Notes under the pieces: model-generated | What the model saw: only the letters and a program-made list of their open reading frames with translations | The model's database searches: none | Told to the model about the DNA's origin: nothing | Assembly: GCF_001999325.1 (NCBI RefSeq) | Contig: NZ_MVAR01000033.1 | Coordinates: forward strand, 1-44,597 | DNA length: 44,597 nt | Reading direction: 5' to 3' | From: Thioalkalivibrio versutus | GTDB lineage: Bacteria > Pseudomonadota > Gammaproteobacteria > Ectothiorhodospirales > Ectothiorhodospiraceae | Position numbers and translations under genes: made by a program | Part shown: positions 1 through 8,900 of the stretch, one piece after another | Layout of the letters: every line of letters starts with the position of its first letter | How positions within the stretch are numbered: position 1 is the stretch's first letter

Positions 1-370
1 TGCGCGCGACGATGGCGGCGCGGGAGTCGTTGCGGGTGCGGTCTTCGACCAGGTCGTTGGGCTCGATCCAGCGGGCCTCGAGCCGCGCGTCCACGCGCAC
101 ATCGCGCTCGGCCCGAGTCGCCTCCAGGGCGGCGCGGGCCTGTTCGCGGTCGGCGCGCGCCTGACGCACCCGGGGGTGCAGGGCGTCGACCCGCTCCAGG
201 GCGTCACCCACCCGCATTGGGTTGGGCAGCGGGCCGAGGCCGGTCGCGCCGCCGGCTTCCTGCGCAGTCGCCGGCCCGGCCAGGGGCCACAGGAGCAGAA
301 TGGCCAGTAGCAGGCGAGCCAGGGGCCGCCGGCGTCCGGTGCAGGACGAGCGGGGGTGCATCGGCGACAT
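1..370 (-). CDS. TolC-family outer-membrane protein, N-terminal part (runs off left edge)
   Basis: Reading the minus strand from ATG at 370 gives an open frame of 123 codons with no stop before the window edge. It starts with a basic N-region (several Arg), then a hydrophobic Leu-rich core (RLLLAILLLWPLAGPATA) ending in an Ala-x-Ala signal-peptidase site, so the product is exported. After a Pro/Gly linker comes a sequence of the kind found at the first helix of TolC-type proteins: a DALERV-DALHPRVRQARADREQARAALEATRAERDV-like heptad-rich stretch, followed by a WIEPNDL segment and an NDSRA segment. TolC-family proteins form trimeric outer-membrane channels for efflux or type I secretion. A second in-frame ATG at 361 is an alternative start. 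It lies 36 bp behind the exported thioredoxin-like gene on the same strand, probably as an operon. The family call rests on the N-terminus only. Confidence 0.7.
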   Translation of the reverse strand, partial: MSPMHPRSSCTGRRRPLARLLLAILLLWPLAGPATAQEAGGATGLGPLPNPMRVGDALERVDALHPRVRQARADREQARAALEATRAERDVRVDARLEARWIEPNDLVEDRTRNDSRAAIVAR

Positions 371-406
371 CAGGCGTCGATCCTCGGGAGTGGCAAGAAG
401 AGGGGT

Positions 407-946
407 TTAGCGGCCGTCTTGCTCGCGCTTGAAGCGCGTGAAGTTCTGGTCCTTGTAATGCCCCTCGGCGACAAACTCGCCCAGTTGCAGGAATTCGCGG
501 GAGTCGCGGGTGGCCCCGGTGAAGCGGGCGATGGGTTCGCCCTCCAGGTTGAAGAACTGGAACACCGGCGTGGCGCGTACCCGGTAGTCGCGGGTGGCCC
601 AGTCCATCTGGGTCTTGGTCTCGCCCTCGAAGGTGACGATCTCGATGGCGCCCTCGACATCGACGCTGAACACCCGGAAGTGCTCGCTGAAGTATTCCTG
701 GACCTCGGGCTGGTTCAGCACCTGGTTCTTCATGCGGTGGCAGAACGGGCAGTCGGCCATCTCGAAAAAGATCAGGATGCCTTTCTTGCCGGCCGCGCGC
801 GCGTCTTCCAGCTCTTCGGGGAACTCGCCGAAGGTCGGGTCGAAGAAGTGGTGTGTCGGATCGCGCGGGTCTTCGACCGCGGCGGTTGCCAGAGCCGGGA
901 CAAGGAAGGCCAGCAGGGCCAGCATCAGGATTGGATTACGCAACAT
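407..946 (-). CDS. Exported thioredoxin-fold protein with CPFC motif (SoxW/DsbD-C-like)
   Basis: The 179-residue product begins with a typical signal peptide (residues 1-23, hydrophobic core then TAA-V). The active-site motif C66-P-F-C69 follows a beta strand (GILIFFEMAD), and a cis-proline-type TP (RATPVFQFF) lies in the second half, so a thioredoxin fold is well supported. The long loop before the motif, and the 'trailing' region with F-T-G-A-T, resemble SoxW and thioredoxin_2-type periplasmic reductases. The likely role is thiol-disulfide reduction or isomerisation in the periplasm; the partner is unknown. It stands first on the minus strand with the TolC-like gene 36 bp downstream, so the two are probably co-transcribed. 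A perfect inverted repeat lies in the upstream divergent region (1014-1038). CPFC rather than CGPC suggests a redox potential different from cytoplasmic thioredoxin, which is an inference. Confidence 0.8.
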   Translation of the reverse strand: MLRNPILMLALLAFLVPALATAAVEDPRDPTHHFFDPTFGEFPEELEDARAAGKKGILIFFEMADCPFCHRMKNQVLNQPEVQEYFSEHFRVFSVDVEGAIEIVTFEGETKTQMDWATRDYRVRATPVFQFFNLEGEPIARFTGATRDSREFLQLGEFVAEGHYKDQNFTRFKREQDGR

Positions 947-1013
947 GAGCCGTCACTCTCCGAATATGTAGATAGCCGTATGCACCAATGACGTGCAGGA
1001 GACTGGCTTAATT

Positions 1014-1038
1014 CCCTTTGTCGTGCAAGGACAAAGGG
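1014..1038. repeat. Perfect 9-bp inverted repeat in divergent intergenic region
   Basis: The arms CCCTTTGTC (1014-1022) and GACAAAGGG (1030-1038) are exact reverse complements around a 7-base loop. It lies about 70 bp upstream of the thioredoxin-like gene (minus) and about 115 bp upstream of fxsA (plus). No T-tract follows on either strand, so it is a poor terminator; an operator or a 5'-UTR hairpin are both possible. The rest of the 947-1153 gap shows no other clear structure. Confidence 0.6.
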
Positions 1039-1153
1039 GCGAGCTACCCGCGAGTGCCTGGATATCGGAGTATCCGCGCATCAGCGGGGTTCCAATCGAC
1101 ACCACCCGGGGCGCATGTTCCAATAAACAGGCCTGATCTGCGGAACCCCTTCG

Positions 1154-1636
1154 ATGCGCAACCCCCTCTTTCCCCTGTTTGTCTTTCTCGGTCTGGTGCT
1201 GCTCGAGATCTTCGGCTTCGCCTGGGTGGGCGATGCCGTGGGCGCCCTGATGACGGTGGTGCTGGTGATCGTCACGGCGGCGGCCGGGCTGATGTTGTTC
1301 CGATTGCAGGGCTTCTACCATTGGCGGCGGCTGCAACAAAGCCTGGCGCGGGGGGAGGTTCCGGCGCGCGGGTTGGTCGAGGGCTGGCTGCTGATGTCGG
1401 CCGCCGTGTTGCTGTTGCTGCCGGGGTTCTTTACCGATGCCGCCGGCTTCGTGCTGTTGATTCCGCCGCTGCGGCGCTGGGCGGCGGCCGGCATCCTGCG
1501 CCGCGGCATGGTCCGCACGCGCACCGGCGGCCCTGGTGGGCCGCCGGGCGGCGGTACCATCGAGGGCGAATTCCGCCACCACGACGATCGCCCCGAGGCG
1601 CCGAACGATCGGCTGGACCACGACGACCGTCGCTGA
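1154..1636 (+). CDS. fxsA: FxsA family inner-membrane protein
   Basis: The 160-residue protein has the FxsA layout: two closely spaced N-terminal transmembrane segments (about residues 5-24 and 28-50), a short amphipathic loop with QGFYHWRRLQQSLARGE, a further hydrophobic hairpin (about 73-105, with PGFFTDAAGFVLLIPPLR, the most conserved part of the family), and a hydrophilic C-terminal tail rich in Gly, His, Asp and Arg. E. coli FxsA (YjeG) is known for suppressing F-plasmid exclusion of phage T7 when overexpressed; its normal role is unclear. fxsA commonly sits directly before groES-groEL in gammaproteobacteria, and does so here. The start is supported by the TM1 position; the upstream ribosome-binding site is weak (GGAA). 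Confidence 0.9.
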   Translation: MRNPLFPLFVFLGLVLLEIFGFAWVGDAVGALMTVVLVIVTAAAGLMLFRLQGFYHWRRLQQSLARGEVPARGLVEGWLLMSAAVLLLLPGFFTDAAGFVLLIPPLRRWAAAGILRRGMVRTRTGGPGGPPGGGTIEGEFRHHDDRPEAPNDRLDHDDRR

Positions 1637-1671
1637 TTCACGTTTCTGGCCCCGCTTTCGTAACGCGCGCT

Positions 1672-1700
1672 CTTGACTCGCCCTTGTGTGCCCCTATTAT
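1672..1700 (+). promoter_or_regulatory. Overlapping sigma-32-like and sigma-70-like promoter of groESL
   Basis: CTTGAC (1672-1677) and CCCCTATT (1691-1698), 13 bp apart, match the heat-shock sigma-32 pattern (CTTGAA, then CCCCATNT). Within the same stretch TTGACT (1673-1678) and TATTAT (1695-1700), 16 bp apart, match a vegetative promoter. The two readings overlap almost base for base and point toward groES, about 90 bp downstream. The spacing and matches are visible in the sequence; use by either sigma factor is inferred. Confidence 0.7.
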
Positions 1701-1726
1701 TAGCACTCGTCAGGGGTGGGTGCTAA
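1700..1726 (+). promoter_or_regulatory. CIRCE operator (HrcA-binding inverted repeat)
   Basis: TTAGCACTC (1700-1708), nine spacer bases, then GGGTGCTAA (1718-1726). This is the CIRCE consensus TTAGCACTC-N9-GAGTGCTAA with one mismatch in the right half. It starts at the last base of the putative -10 and so would cover the transcription start, the usual place for HrcA repression. It predicts an hrcA gene elsewhere in this genome. The leader from here to groES ends with a good AAGGAG ribosome-binding site. Confidence 0.9.
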
Positions 1727-1788
1727 CAGGGTGCCTGCCCGACAAACCAATTTTCCTGTTTGAGACATTTTATTAAGGAGTTCGCGCC

Positions 1789-2079
1789 ATGAACCTGCGT
1801 CCTTTGCACGATCGAGTCATCGTGAAGCGTATGGAAGAAGAACGCACCACCCCCGGCGGCATCGTGATCCCGGATTCCGCGGCCGAGAAGCCGATCCGTG
1901 GCGAAGTGGTTGCAGTAGGCAACGGCAAGATCCTGGACAACGGCGAAGCCCGTCCCCTGGACGTGAAGGCTGGTGACACGGTCCTGTTCGGCAAGTACTC
2001 CGGCACCGAGGTCAAGGTCGATGGCAACGAAGTCCTCGTGATGCGCGAAGACGACATCATGGCCGTCATCGAGGGCTGA
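1789..2079 (+). CDS. groS: Co-chaperonin GroES
   Basis: The 96-residue product is the normal GroES length. It shows the family hallmarks: N-terminal [13 protein letters not shown], the mobile-loop region [15 protein letters not shown] that contacts GroEL, the [10 protein letters not shown] strand, and the C-terminal half with [21 protein letters not shown] and the DDIMAVIEG end. GroES forms the heptameric lid of the GroEL folding chamber in the cytoplasm. It is the first gene after the CIRCE/heat-shock promoter, has an AAGGAG ribosome-binding site, and is followed 51 bp later by groEL in the standard bicistronic arrangement. Confidence 0.98.
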   Translation: MNLRPLHDRVIVKRMEEERTTPGGIVIPDSAAEKPIRGEVVAVGNGKILDNGEARPLDVKAGDTVLFGKYSGTEVKVDGNEVLVMREDDIMAVIEG

Positions 2080-2103
2080 ACGCCCCGAACCGCGACCGTC
2101 TAA

Positions 2104-3795
<1,692 letters not shown>

Positions 3796-3832
3796 TTCGC
3801 CGCTTTACCCGTGCATCGTTGATGTACCTTGG

Positions 3833-3857
3833 GACCCCGCTTCGGCGGGGTCTTTTT
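3833..3857 (+). terminator. Rho-independent terminator of groESL
   Basis: A perfect 8-bp stem GACCCCGC (3833-3840) and GCGGGGTC (3845-3852) with a TTCG tetraloop is followed by TTTTT, 37 bp after the groEL stop. Confidence 0.95.
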
Positions 3858-4244
3858 GTCTGACCGGTACCGTTTCCTGGGGTCCGGGTTCGGGTGCCAA
3901 ATCCGCGGTTTCAGGAACCCTTAGCAGGGTTGTGTGTCTTCCGGAGTACAGCTTGCCGGAATATGTCTGTGCGATTCGGGTTTCGCCTGTTGCAATATCG
4001 AAACAGGGCAGTCGAAAGTCACTGGATATTCGGAAATTTACGGAATGTGACGATGTTGTGATGTCGACACATAATTTGCGTTCCGATGCGTGCAAAACCC
4101 GAACTTGTGTGCCACTATCAGGGTACTGTAGGGGGCTTGGCGCAAGGAGCTCGCTGCTTTGGATTGCGGTCGCGGCGCGTACCATGGTGGTCGCGCGGTT
4201 CAACCCGGGTCCGACGTCTATTGTTTTTACAAGGAGGCTTTGCA
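3858..4244. other. 387-bp intergenic region upstream of the OmpA-like gene
   Basis: No convincing gene lies here; the open frame that reads into the OmpA-like gene has no signal peptide or start support until 4245. The middle part (about 3990-4080) is noticeably A/T-richer than its surroundings, as expected for a promoter region. I could not find one -35/-10 pair that stands out. The AAGGAGG ribosome-binding site at 4231-4237 belongs to the OmpA-like gene. A long 5' leader or a small RNA cannot be excluded. Confidence 0.5.
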
Positions 4245-4886
4245 ATGAATCATAAGCTCGTTAAGAATCTTCTGGCCGCTTCCGTGGCCTCGCTGGTGCT
4301 CGGCGCCGCCGGGCAGGTTGTGGCGCAGGAACCGCCGGCCGCCAACGTGACCGACCGTAGCGGCAAGGTTGTGGTCGATCGCTCCGGCGAATGCGTGCGT
4401 ACGCGTTCCTGGACGGAAGAAAACGTGAAGTTCCCGCATTGCGCGGGCTACATCGAAGAAGTTGCCGAGGCCCCCGAGCCCGAGCCGGCGGCTGCCCCGG
4501 CGCCGGAGCCGGAACCGGAATTCACCACCACCACGCTGAGCGCCCAGGCCCTGTTCGACTTCGACAGCGCTGATCTGCGTTCCGAAGGTCGTTCCGCCCT
4601 GCGTGATCTGGCCCGCAGCCTGACCTCCGACGACGCCGAGTACAGCTCGGTGCTGGTCGAAGGCCACACCTGCACCATCGGCCCGGCCGACTACAACCAG
4701 GGCCTGTCCGAGCGTCGTGCCCAGGCAGTCACCGACTTCCTGGCCAGCGAAGGCGTGCGTGAAAGCGACATCCGCACCGTCGGCTACGGTGAAGACCGCC
4801 CGACCGCCGACAACTCCACCCAGGAAGGCCGCGAAGCCAACCGCCGCGTGGAAGTGACCTCCGACGTGCGCAAGCGCGCCGACTAA
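4245..4886 (+). CDS. OmpA-family outer-membrane/periplasmic protein with Cys in the peptidoglycan-binding motif
   Basis: The start at 4245 is fixed by AAGGAGG 7 bp upstream and by a clean signal peptide (residues 1-27, cleavage after VVA). The 213-residue product has a short N-terminal domain (28-75, with C50 and C66), a Pro/Glu/Ala linker (75-92), and a C-terminal OmpA domain (about 97-208) with LFDFDSADL and YNQGLSERRAQAV. There is no N-terminal beta-barrel, so it is a small tethering-type protein rather than classic OmpA. The motif that reads GYTD or GHTD in most relatives is GHTC here: C143 stands where E. coli OmpA has the diaminopimelate-binding D241, while the partner Arg (R158, equal to R256) is kept. 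It probably binds the cell wall or stabilises the envelope. It stands alone with its own terminator at 4935-4960. Confidence 0.85.
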   Translation: MNHKLVKNLLAASVASLVLGAAGQVVAQEPPAANVTDRSGKVVVDRSGECVRTRSWTEENVKFPHCAGYIEEVAEAPEPEPAAAPAPEPEPEFTTTTLSAQALFDFDSADLRSEGRSALRDLARSLTSDDAEYSSVLVEGHTCTIGPADYNQGLSERRAQAVTDFLASEGVRESDIRTVGYGEDRPTADNSTQEGREANRRVEVTSDVRKRAD

Positions 4887-4934
4887 GGTCGCCGGCAAGA
4901 CCCTGACCGCCGGTTCGCCGGCGCGTTGGAATCA

Positions 4935-4960
4935 GGCCCCGCTCCGGCGGGGCCTTTTTT
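4935..4960 (+). terminator. Rho-independent terminator of the OmpA-like gene
   Basis: Perfect 8-bp stem GGCCCCGC (4935-4942) and GCGGGGCC (4947-4954), loop TCCG, followed by six T. It begins 48 bp after the stop codon. Confidence 0.95.
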
Positions 4961-5084
4961 GTGGGCAACTCGCGGGCGCCATTCGGCGGACCTTCGGGCC
5001 GGCCGGAGGCGGGGGCGCGATTGCTGGCTCTTCAGCCTGCGTTAATGTGGCAGCCCTAGACTGGTTCCAAACACCCAAGGATCC

Positions 5085-5597
5085 ATGATGACCATGACCC
5101 TCAATACGAACCTTCCCCGCTCCCCGTTCGCCTCGATGCTGCTGCGCTCCGGTGCCTTGTTGGTCGGCATGCTGCTGGCTACTGCGGTCGCGGCGGGCGG
5201 CGTCGAACGCGCCACGGACCTCCAGGCGCTGAACACCCAGGGCGATGGCAAGGCGACCGTGATCATGTTCGCGTCGAGTAGCTGCCCGTACTGTGATCGT
5301 GCCGAACAGCGCTATCTCGGCCCGATGACCGCGGACCCGGCCCTCCAGGGTGTGAATATCCGCAAGGTCATGCTGGATCGCGAAGAGGTGCGCGATTTCG
5401 ACGGCACGACCAAGCTGGGCAGTGAGCTGGGTCGTGCCTACGGCGTGCGGGTGGTGCCGACGATCATGGCGTTCGATGCCGAGGGCCAGCCGGTCGGGCG
5501 TCCCCTGGTGGGCATCCCCAACGAACAGCTCTACCGCAGCCAGATCCGCGTGCGCATCGACGCCGCGCGCAACGGCGCTCGCGATACCTCAAGCTAG
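5085..5597 (+). CDS. Exported thioredoxin-like protein with CPYC motif
   Basis: The 170-residue product has an N-terminal signal sequence or anchor (hydrophobic about residues 22-38, ending AVAAGG), then a thioredoxin-like domain: strand TVIMFASSS, active site C67-P-Y-C70, and the cis-proline segment VRVVPTIMAFDAEG. This resembles SoxW-type and thioredoxin_2-type periplasmic thiol reductases; it is different in sequence from the CPFC protein at 407-946. AAGGA lies 7 bp upstream of the first ATG; ATGs at 5088 and 5094 are alternative starts. Its target is unknown, and it is monocistronic: an upstream terminator (4935-4960) separates it from the OmpA-like gene and a repeat-bearing gap follows. 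Confidence 0.8.
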   Translation: MMTMTLNTNLPRSPFASMLLRSGALLVGMLLATAVAAGGVERATDLQALNTQGDGKATVIMFASSSCPYCDRAEQRYLGPMTADPALQGVNIRKVMLDREEVRDFDGTTKLGSELGRAYGVRVVPTIMAFDAEGQPVGRPLVGIPNEQLYRSQIRVRIDAARNGARDTSS

Positions 5598-5717
5598 GGA
5601 GACTCTGGTCAACGCGCACTTCGCGATCGCGCCAGAAGTGGTGTGGGTATGGAATGACAGGTTTGTCGTTCTGGGCTCAGCGAGGCCACCCCGAAAGTCC
5701 GCTGGGTTGCATTCCAC

Positions 5718-5753
5718 GGAGATCGCCACGGCGCTTCGCGCCTCGCGATGACG
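5718..5753. repeat. REP-like intergenic repeat element
   Basis: A gene-free stretch (5598-5940) contains GGAGATCGCCACGGCG followed by CTTCGCGCCTCGCGATGACG. Its reverse complement, starting CGTCATCGCGAGGCGCGAAG, strongly resembles a repeat family seen between genes in many proteobacterial genomes. A small hairpin (GGCGC-TTC-GCGCC) sits in its centre. The family resemblance is from memory; only one copy is in this window. Confidence 0.55.
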
Positions 5754-5830
5754 GGCCAGCACCGGCATTGAGAAGATCTTCAAGGTGAGATCATTCGAGC
5801 GCCGATCACCACCGAGAGCAGGTTTGAGCA

Positions 5831-5908
5831 CCTCCGTGAACTCCGTGTCCTCTGTGGTTAAACCGGCATGGATCTTTTCTTCGTACCTTCGTGTGCTTCG
5901 TGGTGAAA
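5831..5908. repeat. Second intergenic repeat ('CCGTGTCCTCTGTGGT' type)
   Basis: The stretch carries CCTCCGTGAACTCCGTGTCC, then TCTGTGGTTAA, and after about 25 bases CTTCGTGTGCTTCGTGGTG. These iterated CTCCGTG/CTTCGTG units read on the other strand as CACGAAG and CACAGAGGACACGGAG, which I recognise as a widespread non-coding repeat in environmental proteobacteria. It is immediately downstream of tamB. Function unknown. Confidence 0.5.
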
Positions 5909-5940
5909 AAGGCCTTTGATCCTTAGTCCGCAGCGTCCTC

Positions 5941-8900
5941 CTAGCGCTCGAATCGATAGATCAGGTCTACCGACTGTTCCGTCGTCCCGGAGGCGGTCTC
6001 GACGCTCAGGTTGCGGGTCAGTTCGTAGCGCAGCAGGACCTTCGATGTGTTGTCGAACAGCCCGATGGAGTAGCGCAGCAGCAGGCGCGGCGAGAGGTAC
6101 AGGCCCAGTGTCAGCGCGCTTTCGTCCAGCCCGCCCTCGGTGTCCAGCTCCACCTCGTCCAGGCCCAGTTCGCGGCCGATGCGTTCGGTAATCACGGCCC
6201 CTTGTTCCAGCCCGTAGGCGGCTGCGGCAGCAGCGATCATGTTGCCATCGGATTGCGAGGCGCCGGATAGGGGGCGTCCAGTCAGCAGGTAGGACATCGC
6301 CTCGGTCTCGTCCATCGGCGGGTCCGAGATCACCCGCGAGCTCAGGTTGTCCGGCGTGCCGCGGATCTCCAGCCCGACGGTCACGTTGTATTCGCGCACG
6401 GTGCGTACCGCGCGCAGGTCCAGTTCCGGGTTCTCCGCCGGCCCCTGGAAGACCAGGCTGCCGCGTTCCACCCGCAGGTCCTGGCCGTAATCGCTGTACT
6501 CGCCTTCGGGGATCGTGATCTCGCCGAACAGTTGGGTCGGTTGCCCGGTGACCTCCTCGACATCCACCTCGCCGGCGAAGCGTGCGGTCAGGCCGAAGCC
6601 GTCGAAGCGCACGTCATCCCCCAGGCGGATCCGAATGCGGATGTCGGTCTTGAGCCCCTGGGCCTCCGTGATCTCCTCCCCGAGGATGATCTCGTCGCCG
6701 GAGACGCGGATCGCTCCGGGCGGCAGATCCGGCGGACGGATGCGCGCCCAGGGCAGGAAGACCTCGCCGCGCACACGAATGCCGTCGTCGGGGGTAAAGA
6801 CCAGTTGCAGGTCCGGCGTGATGCGGGCCTCCGCGTCTACGCGGTTGACGACCAGGAAGTCCTCGCCGGTCAGGCTCAGCTCGGCACGGGGCCCGGCGTC
6901 GGCGAGGTCCACGTGACCGTTGAGGTCGATGCCGCCGTCCCCGGACTCCAGGCGGCCGGTCAGGGTCAGCTGTTCGGCCGAGACCACCCGGGCCGTGATC
7001 TCGGGAATGACGATATCGATGCCGGCCTCGGGGATCAGGACCCCGCCGTCGCGGAACGCCACTTCGCCCTCCACCAGTGGCGCGTCCAGTCGTCCGCCGA
7101 AGTCCAGGCGGGCGTTGAGCGAGCCACGCAGGCGCTGGATCTCGGGGCTCAGAGCCGCGAGCCACGACAGGTTATCGAGGTGCGCCTCGAAGTCGCCGTC
7201 AATACGCAGGTCGTCGCCGTCCGGGCGCAGCTGGATATCGCTGCGCGCCGTCCCGCCTTCCAGGAAGTCGAGCCGCAGGGAGGCGTCCACGTCGCGATCG
7301 CGCACCCGGGCGGTCAGCCGCACATCGCGGTAGGGCACCTCCTCCAGGTCTCCGTCCTCGTCGCGCACGACCAGGTGGCCATCCGTCGGGGTCACGGTCA
7401 GGTCGGCCGTCACGGTGCCATCGGCTTCCATACGGCCGCTGGCGTCGGCATTCAGCTGGCCCGCGATAGCGAGTTCCGGCGGCAGGAAGGGTTCCAGCCA
7501 GGCCAGGTCCACCGCCCGGGCCTCGGCGCCGAACTCGGCCCCTGTCGACGTACCCCAGTCCCCCTCGACGCACAGCCGTCCGTCGTCGCGTGCCAGGCAC
7601 AGGCGCTCCAGCCGTGCATCTTCCGGCCCGCCTTCCAGTGCGACCGGTTCGGTCAGTTGCCAGGGGCCCCCCGCGGGTTGGTCCAGATCCAGCCGTGCGA
7701 TCTGGCCGCGCCAGTGGAGGGTGTCGGGGTTCAGTTCGCCTTGCAGCGCCAGATCCAGCGAGCCCAGATCCCCGGCATCGGCCGCCAGTGTCACGCGATG
7801 CCCGTCGATACGACCGGAGGCGCCTAGGCGCAGGGTCTCCACGCGTGTGCCGTCGGCCAGCCCGAGGCCGGTCAGGCGCAGGTCGATCTCGGCCGGGGCG
7901 GCGACCTCGAGGCCGGCGTCGGCCCCCAGCTCCAGTTGCTCCAGGGTGATATCCGCGAGTCGCAACCCCGCACCGGTTCCGCGTGCCGCCACGCGCGGCC
8001 GATCGGGTTCTCCGGTGATGTGTGCGTCGAGCTCCAGTCGGCCGGCGAGGTCGGGCCAGAGCCGGTCCAGCTCCGGGGCATCCAGGCGCAGCTCGAAGTC
8101 CAGGGCCTCGGTCCATTCGCCGTGGGCGGTCAGGGTGTTCCGGCCCAGCGCCAGGTCCAGCTGGTCCACTCGTAGATGCTCCCCCTCCAGCTGCAGTTGG
8201 CCCTGACCGGATACGGGCTGGTCGCGCAGCGTACCCTCCAGCCGTTGGAGTTGGGCCTGCACGCGGGGGGTGCCGTCGGCGTCGAGGTGCCCCTGGCTGA
8301 GCAGGGCGAGGGCGATCTGGCCGGGGGCCTCGGCGACCACCAGCGACGGATCCAGCCCGTCGCCTTCCAGTGCGAGGTCCCAGCGCAGGCCCTCGGACCA
8401 GTCGAGATCCCCATTCAGGGCGAGCCGGGCACCTGTGTCGGTGGCGAGGTGCAGCCGCTCGATCTCGCCACCCGTCTCGGTCAGCGCGATCAGTGCATCG
8501 CCCGTGATGTCGATCCCGCGCAGTCGGGCGCGCAATGGGTCCAGGCCAAGCTGCGCGCTCAGGGCGCCGCTGGCGGGGGCGTAGTTGCCGTCCAGCACGA
8601 GTCGCAGTTGCTCGATCTGCCCGTCCAGCTCCGAGTGCAGGCGCGCCAGATCCGGGGCCTCCAGATCCAGTCCGAGGTCGAAGACGAGGCGGTGATCGGG
8701 GTCGCTCAGGTCGCCCGCGAGGCCCGTGGCCGAAGCGTTCAGGTCCAGCTGCGCGGTATCGCGGATCGTCAGGTGCGTGTCCTCGATCCGTGCCTGACCG
8801 TCGACCAGCCAGGCGTTCAGGCTGCCGGTGATGGGTTCCCCCTCGTAGTGCCCGGTCAGCTCGTCAAGGGTGATGCTCGCGTCCAGGGCCGCCAAAGGCG

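Noticed and set aside
3990..4150. Possible promoter pairs (for example TTGTGT to TACTGT) before the OmpA-like gene.
   Set aside because: Spacers of 10-13 bp do not fit a sigma-70 promoter; no convincing choice could be made.
4086..4244. Upstream extension of the OmpA-like gene.
   Set aside because: A good ribosome-binding site and signal peptide place the start at 4245; the extension carries no export signal.
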